Part shown: positions 39,910-43,890 of the stretch, in pieces
How positions within the stretch are numbered: the stretch's first letter is position 1
How the letters are laid out: each line of letters opens with the position of its first letter
Assembly: GCA_015233235.1 (NCBI GenBank)
Contig: JADFYD010000001.1
Location: 1-43,890, forward strand
Direction of reading: 5' to 3'
DNA: 43,890 nucleotides
DNA from: Candidatus Omnitrophota bacterium
GTDB lineage: Bacteria > Omnitrophota > Gorgyraeia > Tantalellales > Tantalellaceae
Program-made: the position numbers and the translations under genes
Notes under the pieces: generated by a model
Told to the model about the DNA's origin: nothing
Database searches by the model: none
Seen by the model: the letters and a program-made list of their open reading frames with translations, nothing else

Positions 39910-40272
39910 TTAAGCGCTTAACAATTTATCAACAAGCGCCTCTAACTTCTTTTTGTCTTCTTTGGAAATCTCTGTAAATTCAATTCCAATATCGTAAACG
40001 TGCTCATCTTTCACTCCAGGATGTGCAACCCTTATCACCCAAACGATCGTTCCTTTCGCCCTGACGGCATCCCCATCAGAAAGTTTCAACTCCACTTCCG
40101 CCGTTTCAAACAGCTCAAACTCTCTATTGAACGTTAAGCAAACGCCGCCTGCACCGACATTCTCGGTAATGGCGTCATAACGCAGAGTATTGTTTTTCCC
40201 TGAGATCTTAACCGCACAAGCATAATACGCACGCGGAAACTTACGTCTGTCTATCCCTTCCCATATGATCAT
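39910..40272 (-). CDS. PilZ domain protein
   Basis: The 120-residue protein is a single PilZ domain with DRRKFPR near residue 8. The second motif reads NVGAGG, with glycine replacing serine, the same deviation as in the PilZ protein at 14494. The start is placed at an ATG without a clear ribosome binding site; a longer in-frame start 12 codons upstream is less likely. It is divergent from the ExeA-like ATPase gene. Confidence 0.85.
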   Translation of the reverse strand: MIIWEGIDRRKFPRAYYACAVKISGKNNTLRYDAITENVGAGGVCLTFNREFELFETAEVELKLSDGDAVRAKGTIVWVIRVAHPGVKDEHVYDIGIEFTEISKEDKKKLEALVDKLLSA

Positions 40273-40350
40273 GGTACAAATAATACATGATGAATTACAA
40301 AAATTCAAGTTTTCAGGAAAAAACTTTACAATATGTTTTAATTTCCCTTT

Positions 40351-40376
40351 TATAATTGAATGAGCTACGCTATAAT
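40351..40376 (+). promoter_or_regulatory. AT-rich promoter region of the ExeA-like gene
   Basis: Two perfect TATAAT boxes lie at 40351-40356 and 40371-40376, 25-45 bases before the start codon. Neither has a good -35 box at 16-18 bases (TTTACA at 40326-40331 is 19 bases from the first), so which is used is open. Confidence 0.35.
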
Positions 40377-40400
40377 AAAAAAAAATATGCGGGTGGTTTT

Positions 40401-41225
40401 ATGTATTTAGACTTTTACGGCTTAAAAGAAAATCCTTTCAATGTGACAAGCGATCCAAGTTTTCTTTTTTTAAGCAGGACCCACAAGGAAGCGCTTGACC
40501 ATTTACTCTTCGGCATAAACGAACGTAAAGGCTTTATCGCTATTACCGGCGAGATCGGCGCGGGCAAGACCACACTCTGCCGTGCCCTTCTTTCACATCT
40601 GGCACCCGGAACTAAAACCGCCGTTATTTTCAATTCAAACCTGCCGGAAATGCAGCTATTGGAAGCTATCGTCGGAGATTTCGGTATCACTCCGGAAAAA
40701 CACAATAAAATTAGCCTCATGAAAAGCTTCAACAAATTTCTTTTAGAACAGTTGGCCCGCAACAACAACGTCGTCCTAATTATTGATGAAGCGCAAAACT
40801 TAAAAACTTCCACACTTGAAACTATCCGCATGCTCTCAAACCTTGAAACATACAAAGAAAAACTTCTTCAGATCGTGCTCGTGGGCCAACCCGAATTGGC
40901 GCAAAAATTAAAGTCACCCGAACTTGTGCAGCTTAGACAGCGCATTGCCGTGAATTTTCATCTGCAGGCACTTTCAAAGGATGAGGTCGTAGATTACATA
41001 AACCACCGTCTTCAGGTAGCCGGCGCGGTGAAAAATATACTTTTCGGCGCTTTTGCCGCGGATTTAGTCGCGGATTTTTCCGGAGGCATACCAAGACTCA
41101 TAAATATTCTTTGCGATAAAGCGCTGCTGCTTGGTTTTGTAAAAAATACCCAGATCATAGGCAAGGCCATTATCGAGCAAAGCATCGAAGAGCTGAAAGG
41201 AAATTACACTTTCGCGGGGCGCTGA
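40401..41225 (+). CDS. ExeA/GspA-like AAA ATPase
   Basis: The 275-residue protein is an AAA+ ATPase of the ExeA/GspA and PEP-CTERM-locus ATPase group. It opens with MYLDFYGLKENPFN, has Walker A GEIGAGKTT at 50-58, Walker B VVLIIDEAQNL near 125-135 and the arginine-finger region ELVQLRQRIAVNFHL. Unlike Aeromonas ExeA it has no membrane or peptidoglycan-binding C-terminal region. The next gene, one base away, encodes a GspB-like protein, the normal partner of GspA in helping secretin assembly through the cell wall. Confidence 0.9.
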   Translation: MYLDFYGLKENPFNVTSDPSFLFLSRTHKEALDHLLFGINERKGFIAITGEIGAGKTTLCRALLSHLAPGTKTAVIFNSNLPEMQLLEAIVGDFGITPEKHNKISLMKSFNKFLLEQLARNNNVVLIIDEAQNLKTSTLETIRMLSNLETYKEKLLQIVLVGQPELAQKLKSPELVQLRQRIAVNFHLQALSKDEVVDYINHRLQVAGAVKNILFGAFAADLVADFSGGIPRLINILCDKALLLGFVKNTQIIGKAIIEQSIEELKGNYTFAGR

Positions 41226-41226
41226 C

Positions 41227-41856
41227 ATGAGCATAATATCCGAAGCGCTAAAAAAAGCCGAAGCTGAAAAGGCGCAAAAGGCCACGAAAGAAACACCGTC
41301 CCCGGAGCCTCTTCTCTCCGGCAACAAACCCGCGCCTCATAACAACAAAAGTCGGAAAAACCCCGCCCCGGCGATCGCGATCACTGTTTTCGTGTTAATA
41401 AATATTTTGAGCGTCATCCACTATGTAATGTTCCCTAAATATTATGAGAATATGATAAACAAAATCTCACCTGTAAAAATCGCCATCCGCGGACCGCTGA
41501 AGTTCGAGATACTTAATCCTGAAGCTTTCGTTATGCCTGACGACACTTCCCGCGTAATGATCCCTCCAAAAAAAATACCCGCCTCCATGGTGCCAACGAT
41601 CATACCCATAAAAAAAGAGAGCATCCCTCCCGTTCCGGCCTCAATCAAAGAGGAAATCATTCCTATGCAGCAAAACGCGCCTGTTCTTCCCTTGCTTACC
41701 GGCATTATGTATGTCCCCGGTGATCCTAAAGCCATAATCGACGGACGCATAGTCAGCCTCAACGAAAAGGTTAAAGATTTCACCGTTACGGAAATCACAA
41801 AAACCAAAGTCATGCTCCGCCGCGGCGCGGAAACCCAGGAACTGGTGTTGAATTAA
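41227..41856 (+). CDS. GspB-like inner-membrane protein
   Basis: The 209-residue protein has a cytoplasmic start of the type SIISEALKKAEAEK, one membrane helix (about 48-70), a proline-rich periplasmic linker and a C-terminal domain (about 155-209) with LTGIMYVPGDPKAIIDGRIV like the GspB/PulB C-terminus. With the upstream ATPase it would form a GspA-GspB pair. No type II secretion core genes or secretin are in the window. The stop lies two bases before a palindromic element. Confidence 0.85.
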   Translation: MSIISEALKKAEAEKAQKATKETPSPEPLLSGNKPAPHNNKSRKNPAPAIAITVFVLINILSVIHYVMFPKYYENMINKISPVKIAIRGPLKFEILNPEAFVMPDDTSRVMIPPKKIPASMVPTIIPIKKESIPPVPASIKEEIIPMQQNAPVLPLLTGIMYVPGDPKAIIDGRIVSLNEKVKDFTVTEITKTKVMLRRGAETQELVLN

Positions 41857-41858
41857 TA

Positions 41859-42017
41859 ACGATGCGGCGGGTGGCAACCGTGAAGTCTGAGCGACGAAAA
41901 AATCGATGCGAGCGCTTAAATAACGAGACTTCTCTGAAGTTCTTCGCCTGCAGAGTAATTAGCGAGTCCGATTTTTGAGAAGCGAAGACGAACGGTTGAC
42001 AGGACCCGCCGCATCGT
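41859..42017. repeat. nested palindrome between convergent genes
   Basis: Outer arms 41859-41872 and 42004-42017 are perfect 14-base complements (ACGATGCGGCGGGT), followed inward by CAACCGT (41875-41881) with ACGGTTG (41992-41998) and an AAAAATCG/CGATTTTT pair. It fills the whole gap between the GspB-like and thioesterase genes, and its right end touches the thioesterase stop codon. Twelve bases (GCGGCGGGTGGC) recur on the minus strand inside the tRNA-linked element at 9707-9718. It may serve as a terminator for both genes, though T-runs are lacking. Confidence 0.78.
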
Positions 42018-42409
42018 CACGCAAGTTTAATTTTAATGTCATCCGGAATGCGGATGGGTTTAAGAGATGTGTTGATGAATACATGCTTTGTGTGACCAAC
42101 CGTGCAGAGTTTTGTGCCGTTAATGATCTCATACTCGAACTTCAATTTGAACGCTTCCTGCTCGGCAAGTTTTACATAGATCCTTATTAGATCATCATAT
42201 CTGACCGGAGCGATGTATTTACAAAATGATTCTGTAACGGGAAGAAAGATCTTTTTCTCTTTCTCGATCTGGTTATAATCCATCCCCTTGTGTCTGAAAT
42301 AATCGGTACGGGCTATCTCGAACCAAACCAGATAGTTGGAGTAGTACGCGAAACCCATCTGGTCGGTCTCGGCATAACGCACACGCAGTTCAGCGAAAAA
42401 CCCGTCCAT
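42017..42409 (-). CDS. acyl-CoA thioesterase, YbgC/FadM family (hot-dog fold)
   Basis: The 131-residue protein is a single hot-dog domain with the YbgC/4-hydroxybenzoyl-CoA thioesterase signature VRYAETDQMGFAYYSNYLVW; D16 is the catalytic residue. It hydrolyses acyl-CoA or acyl-ACP thioesters in the cytoplasm; the substrate is unknown. The ATG at 42409 has AAAGGA upstream; a longer in-frame start 12 codons earlier is less likely. The gene follows aroB by 47 bases and is not linked to tol-pal genes. Confidence 0.9.
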   Translation of the reverse strand: MDGFFAELRVRYAETDQMGFAYYSNYLVWFEIARTDYFRHKGMDYNQIEKEKKIFLPVTESFCKYIAPVRYDDLIRIYVKLAEQEAFKLKFEYEIINGTKLCTVGHTKHVFINTSLKPIRIPDDIKIKLA

Positions 42410-42456
42410 TTTGTTGGTCCTTTCGTTAACGCATATGTTAAACATGCGGCCGTATT

Positions 42457-43548
42457 TTATCTAACGAATTTTTTTACAGTTTTCTCTATAAGTTCCGCAG
42501 GCAATCCTTCGACTACCGTCACATGTCCTATAGCCCGCGGCAATACAAATCTATTAGACCCTTTTGTGAACTTTTTATCGTTGATATATGTACTCAAAAT
42601 CTTTCTAACCGATACGCCTCTCGCTATAAGCGGAAGACGCACAGTTTTGATAAGACTTTTGATCCTTTCGAATTCACTACATGGCAATATCCCAAGTTCT
42701 ACGGCGATGTAAGAGGCCATTACCATGCCGACCGCGACAGCCTCGCCATGCGTGTACGCCCCATCATATCCCGATGCCGCTTCAACGGCATGTCCCAGCG
42801 TGTGACCAAAATTAAGGATTATCCTCTCATCTTTTGAATCGAATTCGTCCTTAGCGACAATATCCGCTTTTACGGCCACGCATCGGGCGATTATTTTTTC
42901 AAGGAACATATCCTCTGGAGTAAGCAGATCACCTACATGAGATTCGAGCATTTCGAATAACACTTTATCTTTTATAACACCGTATTTAATGATCTCGGCG
43001 AATCCCGAAGAGATCTGTCTTGGAGGAAGCGTTTTAAGAAACTTAATGTCGGTAAATACAGCTTCGGGTTGTTTAAAAGCGCCGATTATATTTTTAGCCT
43101 CTGCAAGGTCAATTCCGGTTTTTCCTCCTATCGAAGAATCTACCGCGGCAAGTAACGTCGTCGGGATTTGGACGAGAGGAACACCTCTCCTGTAAGTCGC
43201 CCCGACAAAGCCCGCGAGGTCTCCCACCACTCCTCCGCCCAAGGCGATTATGAGCGGTTTAGTCTGCGGTGCAAACTTGATGATCTTACGGACGACATCA
43301 CGGAAAGTTTCTATTGATTTAGATCTTTCTGAAGGCGCCACACATATGTAGAAAACCTTATTCGGAAGGGTTTTAAGATTGTTTTTCACGTATTTGCCGG
43401 TTTTCGAGTAAACAACAGTATCAGTTATAACAGCGATGGGATTTTCAAAACACTTCTCCTTCAGAAAAAGCGGCAACCGATTCAGTGCGCCGGCTCCGAT
43501 TTGTACACCGTAGCTTCTTTCTGCAAGTTTGACTTTTATATTTTTCAT
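42457..43548 (-). CDS. aroB: 3-dehydroquinate synthase
   Basis: The 363-residue enzyme closes the ring of DAHP to 3-dehydroquinate in the shikimate pathway. NAD binding is shown by GGGVVGDLAGF (104-114), and the zinc ligands are E185 in FAEIIKYG, H249 in NFGHTLGHA and H267 in THGEAVA. Length is normal. It lies 50 bases after the metG stop without a clear ribosome binding site, on the same strand as metG and the thioesterase gene. Confidence 0.96.
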   Translation of the reverse strand: MKNIKVKLAERSYGVQIGAGALNRLPLFLKEKCFENPIAVITDTVVYSKTGKYVKNNLKTLPNKVFYICVAPSERSKSIETFRDVVRKIIKFAPQTKPLIIALGGGVVGDLAGFVGATYRRGVPLVQIPTTLLAAVDSSIGGKTGIDLAEAKNIIGAFKQPEAVFTDIKFLKTLPPRQISSGFAEIIKYGVIKDKVLFEMLESHVGDLLTPEDMFLEKIIARCVAVKADIVAKDEFDSKDERIILNFGHTLGHAVEAASGYDGAYTHGEAVAVGMVMASYIAVELGILPCSEFERIKSLIKTVRLPLIARGVSVRKILSTYINDKKFTKGSNRFVLPRAIGHVTVVEGLPAELIEKTVKKFVR

Positions 43549-43598
43549 AATGTTAGAAATATATCATAAAAGAAAGGAATACGCAAAACCAAGATATG

Positions 43599-43890
43599 TT
43601 ATTTTATCGTGGATCCGGCGGGTATATCTTTTTCTGTCGTGAGGATAACGGTGGATTCTTCATTTGACGCAGCTAAGATCATGCCGTTTGATTCTTCTCC
43701 CCTGATAACTGCGGGCTTCAAATTGGCGATAACCGCGACATTTTTACCTATCAATTCCTCAGGGATATAGCTTTTTCTTATACCGGCTACGACCTGTCTT
43801 TTCTCGGTGCCAAGGTCTATTTCAATGAGATAAAGACGGTCAGCATTGGGATGCTCACGTACGCTTAATACCTTGGCCGTCCGTATCTCA
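43599..43890 (-). CDS. metG: methionyl-tRNA synthetase C-terminal tRNA-binding domain (5' end outside window)
   Basis: The frame enters the window from the right and ends with TAA at 43601-43599, giving 96 residues of an OB-fold tRNA-binding domain: EIRTAKVLSVREHPNADRLY at the left, then EKRQVVAGI, NLKPAVIRGEESNGMILAA and the closing IPAGSTIK. This is the C-terminal domain of MetRS or a stand-alone EMAPII/CsaA-like protein. MetRS is favoured because the domain end is typical, but the missing 5' part decides. The 50 bases to aroB contain nothing notable. Confidence 0.88.
   Translation of the reverse strand, partial: EIRTAKVLSVREHPNADRLYLIEIDLGTEKRQVVAGIRKSYIPEELIGKNVAVIANLKPAVIRGEESNGMILAASNEESTVILTTEKDIPAGSTIK

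Overview
The window reads as a dense chromosomal stretch of a Gram-negative, anaerobic or microaerophilic bacterium. Evidence for an outer membrane and periplasm: ExbB/ExbD, a BamE-like lipoprotein, a FecR-type secreted protein, GspA/GspB-like secretion proteins and many signal peptides. Evidence for a low-oxygen life: flavodiiron protein, superoxide reductase, rubrerythrin and rubredoxins instead of catalase or SOD. The many single-domain PilZ proteins, the TIGR04073-type exosortase-associated protein, the PurS-fused PurL and the large intergenic palindromes together most resemble uncultured Omnitrophota (former OP3). That assignment is inference from gene content, not from a marker gene.

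Layout. 1-7050 (+): the 3' end of a cysteine desulfurase gene (nifS), a NifU/IscU scaffold, a short rubredoxin, ferritin, high-molecular-weight rubredoxin (Hrb), flavodiiron protein FprA, desulfoferrodoxin, rubrerythrin, a glutaredoxin-like protein, a thioredoxin-reductase-like flavoprotein, an Ogg2 glycosylase and the start of a membrane protein: one co-directional iron-sulfur, O2/NO and peroxide defence cluster. 7050-9400 (-): ccdA, tlpA, an Rrf2 regulator and the N-terminal half of nifS. The two nifS pieces and the truncated membrane protein meet at a tail-to-tail junction near 7050. Turning the block left of 7050 around would restore ccdA-tlpA-rrf2-nifS-nifU-rubredoxin as one operon, so the window carries either a real inversion or an assembly/amplification chimera. 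9500-9900: terminator, structured palindromic element and tRNA-Ala(CGC) with a duplicated 3' end. 9949-15160 (-): PilZ, TPR and ExbBD energy-transduction cluster. 15217-17359 (-): two radical SAM proteins. 17400-20810: recN and mdh flanked by two large nested palindromes. 20819-28200 (-): icd-guaA-purL-purQ from a near-consensus promoter, then PilZ, a membrane protein and a YkgJ-like protein. 28410-30074 (+): a secreted, very long charged-helix protein. 30088-40272 (-): CHASE2-GGDEF plus FecR, YqeY, def, panD, lipoprotein, four more PilZ proteins, an unusual alpha/beta hydrolase, DUF4416, HIT and TIGR04073. 40401-41856 (+): ExeA-like ATPase and GspB-like protein. 41859-43890: another palindrome, thioesterase, aroB and the 3' end of metG.

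How it works together. The redox cluster would build Fe-S clusters (NifS/NifU), store iron (ferritin), and reduce O2/NO (Hrb to FprA), superoxide (desulfoferrodoxin) and peroxide (rubrerythrin), with CcdA/TlpA moving thiol reducing power to the periplasm and the Rrf2 protein as probable regulator. Six PilZ proteins and one diguanylate cyclase candidate point to heavy cyclic-di-GMP signalling. The remaining genes are core metabolism (purines, isocitrate and malate dehydrogenases, pantothenate, shikimate) and envelope functions.
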